Below are positions 6,859 to 15,095 of a DNA stretch of 33,008 bases, piece after piece (position 1 is the stretch's first letter; each line of letters begins with the position of its first letter). Source of the stretch: Betaproteobacteria bacterium (GTDB taxonomy: Bacteria > Pseudomonadota > Gammaproteobacteria > Burkholderiales > SG8-41); NCBI GenBank assembly GCA_025353085.1, contig JANXRI010000126.1, positions 1 through 33,008 of the forward strand, given 5' to 3'. A model generated the notes under the pieces. That model was not told where the DNA came from. It did no database searches and was given only the letters and a program-made list of their open reading frames with translations. A program made the translations under genes and the position numbers.

Positions 6859-9348
6859 CTAGTTCCTAAGCGGTTTGCCCGTTTTAAGCATCTGCTCGAT
6901 GCGAGCCTGAGTTTTTTCGGTCGCCAGCAATTCCATGAAGTGCCTGCGCTCGAGATCGAGCAGCCACTGCTCGTCGACCAGGCTGCCCGCGTCGACGTCG
7001 CCGCCGCACATGACATCGGCGATTTTACTGCCGATCAAATAGTCATGTTCCGAGATGAACTTGCCGGCATGCATGTTGGCGATAAACGCCTTGATGGTCG
7101 CCGCCGCCGAACGCCCGAGCACCGGTATGTCGCGCGGCTTCAAGGGCGGCCGGTAACCTGCTTCCGCCAGCATGCGCGCTTCTGCCTTGGCGATCGAGAG
7201 CAGTTCGAAGCGATTCATCACGATGCGGTCAGTCGGACGCAGATAACCGAGCTCGCGCGCGTGCTCCGCGCTGCGGCCAACCTGCGCCATGGCGACCGCT
7301 TCAAAGTAACGGCGCACAAACGGAAACGAGTCGCCGCCTTTAGCGTCCTGCGCCGCGCGCAAAACGAATTCCTTGCAGCCACCGCCCGCCGGCAGCAGTC
7401 CGACGCCCACTTCAACGAGCCCGATATAGCTTTCCATGGTTGCCACGGCGCGATCGCAATGCATGACAAATTCACAGCCGCCGCCAAATGCAAAGCCATC
7501 GACCGCGGCAACGGTTGGCACCATCGAATACTTGAGCGCCTGCGTGGTGAACTGGAACTGCTCGACCAACTGCTCGACTTCCGCGAGTTTGCCCGCCATC
7601 AATTGATCGGCCACGTTCAATGAACGCGCAGCCTTGAGTACGGCGGACTCCGCGGCGCGTTTGAATTTCTTGAAGAGCGCGCCCGCCGCCGATGGCTTGG
7701 ACGGCTGCCCGCCGCCGGCCGGGGTTTTCTTGAGATTGGCGCCCACCGAAAACGGCGGCTCGGTCTGCCAGATCACGAGCGCCGCGTAATTTCGCTCCGC
7801 GTGATCGATCGCCTCGAGCACGCCATCGAGGACATCATCGCCGATCGCATGCATGCGGCTCTTGAAGCTGACGATCGCGATGTCGTCGCCGGTGTGCCAG
7901 CAGCGCACCGCCTCGGTTTCAAATATTGTCTGGCCATACTGCACGTGTTCGCCGAGCACGCGGTCCGGAAACAACTGACGCTGATAAACGGGCAGCGTCG
8001 AGCGCGGGACACTGGAGTTTGTTAGCGGTGAATACGATCCGCTCGGCGCATGCACGCCGGTGCGGCCGGGTTCGGTGACCCACGCCGGCAACGGCGCTGA
8101 CGTCATCGTCTTGCCGGCTTTGATGTCGTCGGCGATCCGCTGCGCGACTTCGCGCCAGCCCGCCGCCTGCCAGATTTCAAACGGCCCCTGGTTCCAGCCA
8201 AAGCCCCAACGTATCGCGAGGTCGAGATCGCGCGCATTACCGGCGATATCGGCGAGGTGAACCGCGCAGTATTGGAATGTGTCGCGGAATATTGACCACA
8301 GAAATTGCGCCTGCGGGTGCGATGACGCATGCAGTTGCGCGAACTTCTCCGCGGCGTTTTTCTGCTTGAGTATTTCAACGACCGCCTCGTCGGCCTTGCC
8401 CCCGCCCACGCGGTAGTTGCCCGACGCAACGTCGAGCACTTGAATGTCCTTGCCGACTTTTTGATAAACGCCGCGCCTGGTCTTCTGGCCCAACGCGCCG
8501 GCGTCGATCAGTTTCTTAAGCCACCCGGGACTCGCGTAATAGCGGTGCCATGGATCATCGGGCAATGTATCGGCCATTGTTTTGACGACGTGCGCGAAGG
8601 TGTCGAGCCCGACCACATCGGCCGTGCGGAAGGTCGCGCTTTTGGGGCGTCCGATCAGCGGCCCGGTCAGCGCGTCGACTACATCGAACCGGAGTCCAAA
8701 CTGCTGTGCATGATGAATCGTCGCGAGCATTGAAAACACACCGACGCGGTTCGCAATAAAGTTCGGCGTGTCCCTGGCGCGGATCACGCCTTTGCCCAGC
8801 GTGGTGACGAGAAATTTCTCGAGGTCGTCGAGCAACGACGGATCGGTGCGGTCGCACGCGATCAGTTCGACCAGGTGCATGTAGCGCGGCGGATTGAAAA
8901 AATGCACACCGCAGAAGCGGTGGCGCAGATTTTCCGGAAACGCCTGCGCGAGACTGTTGATCGACAGCCCGGACGTATTGCTCGCAAAGATCGCGTGCTC
9001 GCCAAGAAACGGCGCAACCTTGCGACAGAGCTCGGTCTTCCAGTCCATCCGCTCGGAGATTGCCTCGATTACGACATCGCATTCGCGCAGCAGCTCAAGA
9101 TTCTGAGCGTAATTGGCGGGCCGGATCATCGCCGCCTTGCGCGCGACCGCGAGCGGGCTGGGCTCGAGCTTGCGCAGATTGTCGATCGCTTTTAATACGT
9201 TGCCGTTGGGGTCGCCCTCTGTGGCCGGCAATTCGAAGAGCAGCACTTCGACGTTGGCATTGGCAAGATGCGCGGCGATCTGCGCCCCCATGACCCCGGC
9301 GCCCAGGACGGCCGCCTTGCGCACGATAAACGGTTGATTGGATTGCAT
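6859..9348 (-). CDS. FadN-type 3-hydroxyacyl-CoA dehydrogenase / enoyl-CoA hydratase
   Basis: An 829-residue cytoplasmic fusion enzyme for the middle two steps of beta-oxidation. The dehydrogenase half comes first: the NAD-binding GAGVMG at 16-21, SNTSGLSI, the catalytic-histidine region GVHFFNPPRYM, and GVIRARDTPNFIANRVG. The hydratase half is C-terminal, with AFGGGCEFVMHCDRAVA (oxyanion hole) and GLVEVGVGLLPAGGG, where the Glu is the likely catalytic base. This order is opposite to E. coli FadB (hydratase first) and matches Bacillus FadN-like proteins. The ATG at 9348 has GGGAGGGG upstream. It sits between fadL and the thiolase, all minus strand. The assignment to beta-oxidation is firm; chain-length range is unknown. 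Confidence 0.93.
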   Translation of the reverse strand: MQSNQPFIVRKAAVLGAGVMGAQIAAHLANANVEVLLFELPATEGDPNGNVLKAIDNLRKLEPSPLAVARKAAMIRPANYAQNLELLRECDVVIEAISERMDWKTELCRKVAPFLGEHAIFASNTSGLSINSLAQAFPENLRHRFCGVHFFNPPRYMHLVELIACDRTDPSLLDDLEKFLVTTLGKGVIRARDTPNFIANRVGVFSMLATIHHAQQFGLRFDVVDALTGPLIGRPKSATFRTADVVGLDTFAHVVKTMADTLPDDPWHRYYASPGWLKKLIDAGALGQKTRRGVYQKVGKDIQVLDVASGNYRVGGGKADEAVVEILKQKNAAEKFAQLHASSHPQAQFLWSIFRDTFQYCAVHLADIAGNARDLDLAIRWGFGWNQGPFEIWQAAGWREVAQRIADDIKAGKTMTSAPLPAWVTEPGRTGVHAPSGSYSPLTNSSVPRSTLPVYQRQLFPDRVLGEHVQYGQTIFETEAVRCWHTGDDIAIVSFKSRMHAIGDDVLDGVLEAIDHAERNYAALVIWQTEPPFSVGANLKKTPAGGGQPSKPSAAGALFKKFKRAAESAVLKAARSLNVADQLMAGKLAEVEQLVEQFQFTTQALKYSMVPTVAAVDGFAFGGGCEFVMHCDRAVATMESYIGLVEVGVGLLPAGGGCKEFVLRAAQDAKGGDSFPFVRRYFEAVAMAQVGRSAEHARELGYLRPTDRIVMNRFELLSIAKAEARMLAEAGYRPPLKPRDIPVLGRSAAATIKAFIANMHAGKFISEHDYLIGSKIADVMCGGDVDAGSLVDEQWLLDLERRHFMELLATEKTQARIEQMLKTGKPLRN

Positions 9349-9447
9349 CCGAAACCCCTCCCGCAGGGTGCCGATTTTAACATGCCGCCGGGATGACAGC
9401 CTGCAATAACGCCGGCGTCCGCGCCGCCTGCCACGTTTAAGCGCGAG

Positions 9448-9478
9448 TTAAAACGAGTGCGATTTAAAACGAGTGCGA
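9448..9478. repeat. 16-base tandem duplication across the fadL stop codon
   Basis: The fifteen bases TTAAAACGAGTGCGA occur at 9448-9462 and again at 9464-9478, a period of 16. Read on the minus strand, the last codons of fadL including TAA have been copied once immediately downstream. The copy is out of frame with the gene and leaves the protein end (SHSF) unchanged. This looks like a slippage product. Confidence 0.85.
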
Positions 9479-10699
9479 GTACTGAACCGAAAAGATGTCA
9501 ACCTGGTTTTTGAACTGGCCGATCAGCCTTAATCCGGTGACGGGTGCGACGTTGTTGACCAATGCATTTTTGATGAACTCATGGGCGTAGCCAAAATCGA
9601 CCGCGCCCGCTTTGCTCACCTTCATTTGCGCGCCTAGCGCAAGCCACGTGCGATCCTGATCCGGCAAGCGCGGCGTGCGATCGACATCGTTGGTGGGCGT
9701 CTTGTCGTACGCGACGCCGGCGCGAAATTTCCACGTCGCATTCGGCTTGTAGTTCGCGCCGATTGCGGTGCGCCAAGTATCGCGCCAGTTGAAAGTCAAT
9801 GCGACTGGCGAAGTTCCGGCCAGCGCCCCGCTGGTGCGCACGACGGACAACCGTTGCAAATGACTCCAGCCTGTCCACGTCACATCGCCCATGATGTCCC
9901 ACTGCGGCGAAAGCGCCTGCAGCGCGCTCAGAGAAAAAGTATCGGGGGTCGTGAGCCCTGCGGTGGCCGAGCCGCTGCCGCCGATGGCAGCCGGGGCGGT
10001 GAGATTCCCGGTCGCCTGCAAATTGATCGCCGTGCGATAGTGCGCACCGACGCGAGTCTGCTGCGTGGGCTGGAACAACACGCCGAAATTGTAGCCAATG
10101 CCGCTGTCGTTGAGATTCGGTTCGACGAATCCGATTGCAATCTGGCTGTTGAACTTGAGCTGCGCCTTCAAGTAGTTGATGCCGACGCCGACCGACCACA
10201 GGTCGTTTATCTTGTAGGCGACGCTCAGGTTGAGGTTGTAGGTCTTGAGGTCGGAGGTCAACGCGATCGACTGCCCGCGCCAGCCGGCGTCGTAGTTGGT
10301 TTTCAGGCCGAACGGTGTGTTGAACGCGGCGCCGACGCTCCATCTATCGTTGAGCCTGGTGGTGATGAAGCCGTGCGGAATGTAAGTCCAGTCTCCGCCG
10401 TCGCCGCCCTCGCCGGTGCCCGCCGGCAGTGTTGAAGCAGTATTCTGAAACTGAAACGACGGCTTCAGAATCTGGGCCGAGACCGCGACGTTGGTCGTGC
10501 CGGGCAACGCAGTCATTCCGGCCGGGTTGAACCAGACGGTGCTCGCGTCTTCAGCGGCAGCCGCTCCGCCGGCAAACGCATTGCCGGTGCCGCTGCCGCT
10601 TTGAGTGGCGATTCCGAATCCGCCCGCGCAGGCAATCGACGTCATGCCGGCAGTTGCGATGGCCACTACGGTAGTTAAGTTGCGGTTGCCTGTTTTCAT
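9464..10699 (-). CDS. fadL: FadL/OmpP1-family outer-membrane fatty-acid transporter
   Basis: A 411-residue outer-membrane beta-barrel that lets long-chain fatty acids cross the outer membrane. The start is set at the ATG at 10699, with GAGGTGG just upstream; this gives a signal peptide ending near SIACA before GGFGIATQSG. The family hatch motif NPA is at 58-60 in TVWFNPAGMTALP, following GGAAAAEDAS. Alternating aromatic and polar strands such as LNLSVAYKINDLWSVGVGINY run to the C-terminus, which ends in YSHSF with a terminal Phe, the usual signal for barrel insertion. A YciA-like thioesterase gene lies upstream and the FadN-type gene downstream, which supports a role with the surrounding beta-oxidation genes. 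Some family members take aromatic hydrocarbons instead, but the neighbours favour fatty acids. Confidence 0.93.
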   Translation of the reverse strand: MKTGNRNLTTVVAIATAGMTSIACAGGFGIATQSGSGTGNAFAGGAAAAEDASTVWFNPAGMTALPGTTNVAVSAQILKPSFQFQNTASTLPAGTGEGGDGGDWTYIPHGFITTRLNDRWSVGAAFNTPFGLKTNYDAGWRGQSIALTSDLKTYNLNLSVAYKINDLWSVGVGINYLKAQLKFNSQIAIGFVEPNLNDSGIGYNFGVLFQPTQQTRVGAHYRTAINLQATGNLTAPAAIGGSGSATAGLTTPDTFSLSALQALSPQWDIMGDVTWTGWSHLQRLSVVRTSGALAGTSPVALTFNWRDTWRTAIGANYKPNATWKFRAGVAYDKTPTNDVDRTPRLPDQDRTWLALGAQMKVSKAGAVDFGYAHEFIKNALVNNVAPVTGLRLIGQFKNQVDIFSVQYSHSF

Positions 10700-10799
10700 T
10701 CGCCACCTCGTCACTGAATGTTTAAATCGCCTTGCTCTTCGAGCGCATAAACTTATTGCATCTTACCCATCCTGTTCGCGATTACAACGACATTGGCGT

Positions 10800-11204
10800 T
10801 TACTGTTGCGCTGCTACCACACGCGGGCGGCGCTCCTTGTCGACAGCAACATAAGTCAGCGTCGCCTCGGTGACTTTTACGATTTCTTCCTTCTCGGGAT
10901 TGCGCTGCGCGTAAACCTCGACGCTGACCGTAATCGAAGTGCGGCCGACCTTGACGATGTCCGCGTAAAAGCTCACCACGTCGCCCACCATTACCGGCTG
11001 CTTGAAGATGAATGAATTGACGGCGACGGTCGCCACGCGACCGCGCGCGCGGCGGATCGCCGGAATGCTGCCCGCGATGTCGACTTGCGACATGACCCAC
11101 CCGCCAAATATATCGCCGCTTGAATTCGAATCGGCCGGCATCGGAACGACGCGTAGCGTTGGATGTTTGTCTGCGGGAAGGACAGTCGGGTGTGCGTCGG
11201 TCAT
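10800..11204 (-). CDS. YciA-family acyl-CoA thioesterase
   Basis: A 134-residue hotdog-fold thioesterase that hydrolyses acyl-CoA to free acid and CoA. The family block SSGDIFGGWVMSQVDIAGS (about 28-46) contains the catalytic Asp. VNSFIFKQPVMVGDVVSFYA and VGRTSITVSVEVYAQ follow as in YciA. Length matches the family. In a fatty-acid operon it may release CoA or prevent acyl-CoA build-up. The start at 11204 is chosen to keep the usual N-terminus, but no Shine-Dalgarno sequence is visible: the bases upstream read CTGCCCCCC, and the pyrimidine arm of an inverted repeat (site B) ends about 15 bases before the ATG. Translation may therefore depend on the upstream gene or on this structure, which is inference. 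Confidence 0.9.
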   Translation of the reverse strand: MTDAHPTVLPADKHPTLRVVPMPADSNSSGDIFGGWVMSQVDIAGSIPAIRRARGRVATVAVNSFIFKQPVMVGDVVSFYADIVKVGRTSITVSVEVYAQRNPEKEEIVKVTEATLTYVAVDKERRPRVVAAQQ

Positions 11205-11218
11205 GGGGGGCAGTGTTT

Positions 11219-11338
11219 AAGGATGAAGGCGGAAGGATGAATTAAAACACTGTGCAGACGACACCGGACCTTAAGGTTTTTTTTCATCCTTCATCCTTCA
11301 TCCTTCATCCTTCATCCTACATCCTACATCCTACATCC
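11219..11338 (-). repeat. Intercistronic inverted repeat with tandem heptamers (site B)
   Basis: Between fadD and the thioesterase gene. The right arm (11283-11338) is eight heptamers in a row: five TTCATCC followed by three TACATCC. The left arm (11221-11241) reads GGATGAA-GGCGGAA-GGATGAA, three imperfect complementary units. In the mRNA the eight GGATGAA/GGATGTA units come first and the short pyrimidine arm last, ending just before the thioesterase start. The loop contains the palindrome ACCTTAAGGT (11268-11277). The heptamer number is likely to vary between strains. Confidence 0.85.
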
Positions 11339-11347
11339 TTACATAAA

Positions 11348-13153
11348 TCAGTGCCCCGAATACATCTGGTCCAGTTCGATCTGAAATTTTTCCATCACGC
11401 GGCTGCGGCGCAATTTGAGCGTCGGGGTGAGGAGGCCGTTTTCCACTGTCCACGGGTCGAGCCCTGCGCGAATGCGACGCACCTCGGCATAGCCGGGGAA
11501 TGTCTTCATCTGGGCCGCGATGCGCGCCAGCAGCAGTTTTTCGGCCCCGCCGTTTTGCAACCCGACGGACTCGGGCTGAATGCCTTGCTCCGCGGCCAGT
11601 TTTTTCCATTGCCCGCGGTTGAGATTGGCCAGCACGCTTAAGTACGGTTTGCCTTCACCGATCAGCATAACCTGTTCGAACAGCGTATCGCGCATGATCG
11701 CTGCCTCAATATCGACCGGCGGTATTTTTTCGCCGTTGGACATAACGATGATTTCCTTGAGACGCCCGGTAATGAACACACGGCCGCCCGCGTCGATGCG
11801 CGCGGTGTCGCCGGTATTGAGCCAGCCGTCGGCGTCGATCAAGGCGCGCGTGGCCTCTGCGTTGTTCAGGTACCCGAGCATCACATTGGGGCCTTTGATC
11901 ATCAGTGCATTCTTGTCGCCGATTTTGATCTCGACACCCGGCACCGCCTTGCCGACGCTCGCGGGCACGTTGTCGTCAGGACTGTTGGCGCAGGCGACGG
12001 GGCTGGTTTCAGTCAGCCCATAACCCTGGATCACGGGCAGGCCAAGCCCGATGAACACGCGCGAAACATCAAGCGACAGCGCGGCGCCGCCGGCAAACGC
12101 GGCCTTCAAACGGCCGCCCAGCCGCGCCATGATTTTGCGCGCCACCAGCGCGTCGAGCAAGGGCCATAGGAGAAAGGCAGGCTGCCAACCGCCACGGCCT
12201 TGCGCATGCTCAAAGCGCGCCCAGCCTGTATCGACGGCAAACTCAAACAGCTTTTTCCGCCATGGCGGACCGTCGTCGAGCTTCGACTTGATCGCGGCAT
12301 AAATGCGCTCGTAAATGCGCGGCACTGAAATAAGCATCGTCGGCCGCAGGCTCTGCAAATCTTCGCCTAGTTGCTGCACTGAGCGCGCGTACGCCGTCGT
12401 CGCGCCGCACATTACCGTTAAGTAATATCCGCAAGTGCGTTCGAACATATGCGACAACGGCAGAAACGACAGCAGCAGATCGATTGAGGTCACCGGCACC
12501 GCTTTGAGGCAGGCTTCCGCATTGGTGAGGATATTGCGATGACTCAGCATCACGCCCTTCGGCCGGCCGGTGGTGCCGGAGGTATACACAATGGTGGCAA
12601 GCGCGTTCGGATCACGTGGCACGTGGCGCGTTGCTTCACCCTCGTCCGGCAGCCATTGTTCGATCGACCTCAAGCGCGGCTCATCAGTCGCGGCCGGCTG
12701 TGCCTCGACTGTCAGCAGGCGCACAAGGCCGCCAAGCTGATCGCGCACGGTCGAAAAAGCTTTCCATTGCTCATGGGTGCCGAGCAAAAGCAGTTTGCAA
12801 TTAGCGTCGTTAAGAATGTACGCAACGTTGTCGCATCGGTCCTGCGTATAGACCGGCACAACGACGAGCCCGAGCCCCATCGCGGCCTGGTCGAAGATCA
12901 CCCACTCCGTTGAATTGCGCAGCATGATGGCGACACGGTCGCCGGCTTTGAGGCCATCGCGCTCGAGCGCCGCCTGCCAGCGCGCCACCTGGCGATCGAT
13001 CTGCGCCCACGTGTAGTCACGCCAATTCGCATGCTGCTGGTTGAAATCGCGATAGGCAACTGTCTCGGGCGTGCGCTTAACGCGCTCGCGAAACAGCCCG
13101 TCGAGCGTGACGGCGTGCGTTGATGTTATGACTTCGCCTGCAGCCGTGGTCAT
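11348..13153 (-). CDS. fadD: Long-chain fatty acid-CoA ligase (AMP-forming)
   Basis: A 601-residue acyl-CoA synthetase that activates fatty acids with ATP and CoA. The AMP-binding P-loop YTSGTTGRPKG is at 190-200. GYGLTETSP (the adenylate-binding TE motif) and GWLNTGDTARID with GRLKEIIVMSNGEKIPP (hinge and C-terminal domain) follow in the usual order. Length and the long linker resemble the FAA1/ACSL-like branch of long-chain synthetases rather than short acyl ligases. The ATG at 13153 has GAGGGAGGG upstream. It starts about 27 bases after the SDR stop, in the same direction, which argues for one transcript. The symbol is by role; specificity for chain length cannot be read from the sequence. 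Confidence 0.92.
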   Translation of the reverse strand: MTTAAGEVITSTHAVTLDGLFRERVKRTPETVAYRDFNQQHANWRDYTWAQIDRQVARWQAALERDGLKAGDRVAIMLRNSTEWVIFDQAAMGLGLVVVPVYTQDRCDNVAYILNDANCKLLLLGTHEQWKAFSTVRDQLGGLVRLLTVEAQPAATDEPRLRSIEQWLPDEGEATRHVPRDPNALATIVYTSGTTGRPKGVMLSHRNILTNAEACLKAVPVTSIDLLLSFLPLSHMFERTCGYYLTVMCGATTAYARSVQQLGEDLQSLRPTMLISVPRIYERIYAAIKSKLDDGPPWRKKLFEFAVDTGWARFEHAQGRGGWQPAFLLWPLLDALVARKIMARLGGRLKAAFAGGAALSLDVSRVFIGLGLPVIQGYGLTETSPVACANSPDDNVPASVGKAVPGVEIKIGDKNALMIKGPNVMLGYLNNAEATRALIDADGWLNTGDTARIDAGGRVFITGRLKEIIVMSNGEKIPPVDIEAAIMRDTLFEQVMLIGEGKPYLSVLANLNRGQWKKLAAEQGIQPESVGLQNGGAEKLLLARIAAQMKTFPGYAEVRRIRAGLDPWTVENGLLTPTLKLRRSRVMEKFQIELDQMYSGH

Positions 13154-13179
13154 AACCGCCCTCCCTCATTTGATGTTTT

Positions 13180-13998
13180 TTAATTCAGGAACAGGTCGGG
13201 ATAAAGTTGCGCTCCCGGCGTTACCGCGTAGTGCGCAAAATCGGTGACACCTTCTTCGCGCAATACTGCCTCATCAATGTAGAAATTGCCAGTATGCCGG
13301 CGGCTGTCGCGCTTGAAAATCGCATAGGCGGCGTCGGCCATGATCGCTGGCCGGCGGCTGGCCTTGAGTATTTCCGGCGGAAAGTTGACCTCGATCGCCG
13401 CCGTCGCAATGGTGGTCCGCGGCCACAGCGAGTTGACCGCGATGCCGCGCCCTTCGAGTTCCGCCGCCATGCCGAGCGTGCACATGCTCATGCCGTATTT
13501 CGACATCGTGTAAGCCGTATGATTTTTGAACCACTTCGCATTCATGTTGAGCGGCGGCGACAAATTAAGAATGTGCGGATTCGCCGCTTTCATGAGATGC
13601 AAAATGCAGGCCTGCGATGCGGCGAACGTGCCGCGCGCGTTGACGCCAAGCATCAGATCGAAGCGCTTCATCGGCGTTTGCAGCGTATCGGTCAGCGCAA
13701 TCGCGCTCGCGTTGTTGACGAGAATGTCGATGCCGCCGAATCTGGCGACGGCGATCTCGACCGCCGCGAGCACCGCACCTTCATCGCGCACGTCGACTTG
13801 CACGGCGAGCGCGTGGCCGCCGGCTGCTTCGACTTCCAGCGCCACGCTATGAATCGTACCGGGCAGTTTCGCGTGCGGTTCGATGGTTTTAGCGGTCACC
13901 ACGATGTTGGCGCCGTCGTTCGCGCACTTGAGCGCAATCTCACGGCCGATGCCGCGACTCGCGCCGGTGATGAAGATGGTTTTGCCCTTTAGCGACAT
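13180..13998 (-). CDS. HSDL2-like short-chain dehydrogenase/reductase
   Basis: A 272-residue NAD(P)-dependent SDR. The cofactor motif TGASRGIG is at 11-18, NNAS at 95-98, and the catalytic residues are Ser147 (in LNLSPPLNMN), Tyr163 and Lys167 (YTMSK). The run NIVVTAKTIEPHAKLPGTI and the SPPLNMNAKWFKNHTAY block are strikingly like hydroxysteroid dehydrogenase-like protein 2 (HSDL2), a fatty-acid-linked protein of mitochondria and peroxisomes. The C-terminal SCP2 lipid-binding domain of animal HSDL2 is absent. GGGAG precedes the ATG. It lies between fadD and a PaaG-like hydratase. Its substrate, perhaps a 3-hydroxyacyl-CoA or related alcohol, is unproven. Confidence 0.9.
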   Translation of the reverse strand: MSLKGKTIFITGASRGIGREIALKCANDGANIVVTAKTIEPHAKLPGTIHSVALEVEAAGGHALAVQVDVRDEGAVLAAVEIAVARFGGIDILVNNASAIALTDTLQTPMKRFDLMLGVNARGTFAASQACILHLMKAANPHILNLSPPLNMNAKWFKNHTAYTMSKYGMSMCTLGMAAELEGRGIAVNSLWPRTTIATAAIEVNFPPEILKASRRPAIMADAAYAIFKRDSRRHTGNFYIDEAVLREEGVTDFAHYAVTPGAQLYPDLFLN

Positions 13999-14024
13999 CT
14001 AACTCCCTTCAATCAAAAGCTTTC

Positions 14025-14158
14025 ACCGCAAGGACGCAAAGGACGCTAAGGAAACCAAAATCTAGTCGTCGGCAGATAAATGCAAATATCTTTTCGATTC
14101 GCGTAAATATTTTTTCCGTTGCTCCTGCTTCCCTTTGCGTCCTTCGCGTCCTTGCGGT
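14025..14158 (-). repeat. Intercistronic inverted repeat with 9-mer arms (site C)
   Basis: Between the hydratase/isomerase gene and the SDR gene. The arms 14025-14051 and 14132-14158 are each 27 bases and pair at 25 of 27 positions. Each arm is three 9-mers of the type CCTTNGCGT (or its complement), capped by GCGGT. The loop of 80 bases is AT-rich. In the mRNA the purine-rich arm (ACCGCAAGGACGC...) is 5'. This is the most regular of the five structures; no T tract follows the 3' arm. Confidence 0.85.
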
Positions 14159-14165
14159 TCAATCT

Positions 14166-14954
14166 TTATCTGCCGTTGAATACAGGTTTTCGTTTCTCGA
14201 CGAAAGCAGTCACGCCTTCCGCAAGGTCTTGCGTGGTCGCGCAACGCGCAAACGCGTGCGCTTCCGCTTCCAGTTGCGACGAGAGCGCACGCTCGAACGT
14301 GCGATTGACGAGCGCTTTGGTCTCGCCATAAGCGAGCGTCGGCCCATTGACGAGCCGCTGAGCGATTTTGTCCGTCGCCGCGGCAAGCTCCGCATCGGTC
14401 ACCACCCAGTTGACAAGTCCCAGCGCGAGTGCGGTCGCGGCGTCGAAGGTCTCCGACAACATCATCAACTCGAGCGCTTTGCGCATGCCGACGATGCGCG
14501 GCAGAAAATAAGTGCTGCCGCCGTCCGGGCTGGTTGCAATCCTGCTGTATGCGAGCGTGAATTGGGTGTCCGCCCCGGCGATTGCCAGGTCAGCCGCCGC
14601 GAGCAAACTCACGCCGGCGCCCGCTACCGCGCCATGCACGCTCGCGAGCACCGGCTTGGCGGCGTCGCGCAATGCGATGATCGCGTGATGCAGTTCGGCG
14701 GCAAGCGCTTCCACCATGGCCGGCAGGTTCGGCAGGTTGGCATGAAACAGTGCGACATCGCCGCCCGCGAGAAATGCCGGGCCATTGCCGCGCAGTACGA
14801 TCACGCGCACCGTCGCATCGTCGCGCGCCTCTTCGCACACCGCGCGCAGCCGCATGATCATGTCCGCATCAAGCGCGTTCATGACCTGCGGCCGGTTAAG
14901 CGCGATGGTCGCTATGCCATCAGCCACTGCATAGGCGAGCGTTTCAGCGCTCAT
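14166..14954 (-). CDS. Enoyl-CoA hydratase/isomerase, PaaG-like
   Basis: A 262-residue crotonase-fold enzyme. The CoA-binding oxyanion elements are GPAFLAGGD (58-66) and HGAVAGAGVSL (107-117). The region SPDGGSTYFLPRIVG (142-156) resembles PaaG and other isomerases, where the Asp of PDGG (Asp144 here) is the key acid/base and the second Glu of true hydratases is missing. So it is more likely an enoyl-CoA isomerase or a hydratase of unusual substrate than a standard hydratase. Length is typical. The ribosome site is weak (GGAAA about 11 bases upstream). It lies between fadE and the HSDL2-like gene, with long inverted repeats on both sides. It could handle unsaturated fatty acids with odd double bonds, which is inference. 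Confidence 0.88.
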   Translation of the reverse strand: MSAETLAYAVADGIATIALNRPQVMNALDADMIMRLRAVCEEARDDATVRVIVLRGNGPAFLAGGDVALFHANLPNLPAMVEALAAELHHAIIALRDAAKPVLASVHGAVAGAGVSLLAAADLAIAGADTQFTLAYSRIATSPDGGSTYFLPRIVGMRKALELMMLSETFDAATALALGLVNWVVTDAELAAATDKIAQRLVNGPTLAYGETKALVNRTFERALSSQLEAEAHAFARCATTQDLAEGVTAFVEKRKPVFNGR

Positions 14955-14978
14955 TCAGGAATTTCCAAAAAGCGTTTC

Positions 14979-15086
14979 GCCGCACATAAACGCAGAAAAC
15001 GCGGATGAATTCAAAAACCACATTCTTTGCGCCAAAGCTAATCTGCAATTAATCATCATCTGCGCTTATTTGCGTGTATCTGCGGC
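14979..15086 (-). repeat. Intercistronic imperfect inverted repeat (site D)
   Basis: Between fadE and the PaaG-like gene. The arm 14979-15008 (GCCGCACATAAACGCAGAAA...) and the arm 15056-15086 (ending ...GTATCTGCGGC) are complementary over about 30 bases, with several mismatches. The tandem units are less regular than at sites A-C: CGCAGA/TCTGCG-like words recur every 8-10 bases. The loop is about 47 bases. The purine-rich arm is again 5' in the transcript. Confidence 0.7.
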
Positions 15087-15095
15087 TGCATAAAA

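Noticed and set aside
11268-11285. Plus-strand terminator at ACCTTAAGGT followed by T tract
   Set aside because: A palindrome without loop is a poor terminator stem, and no plus-strand gene lies upstream.
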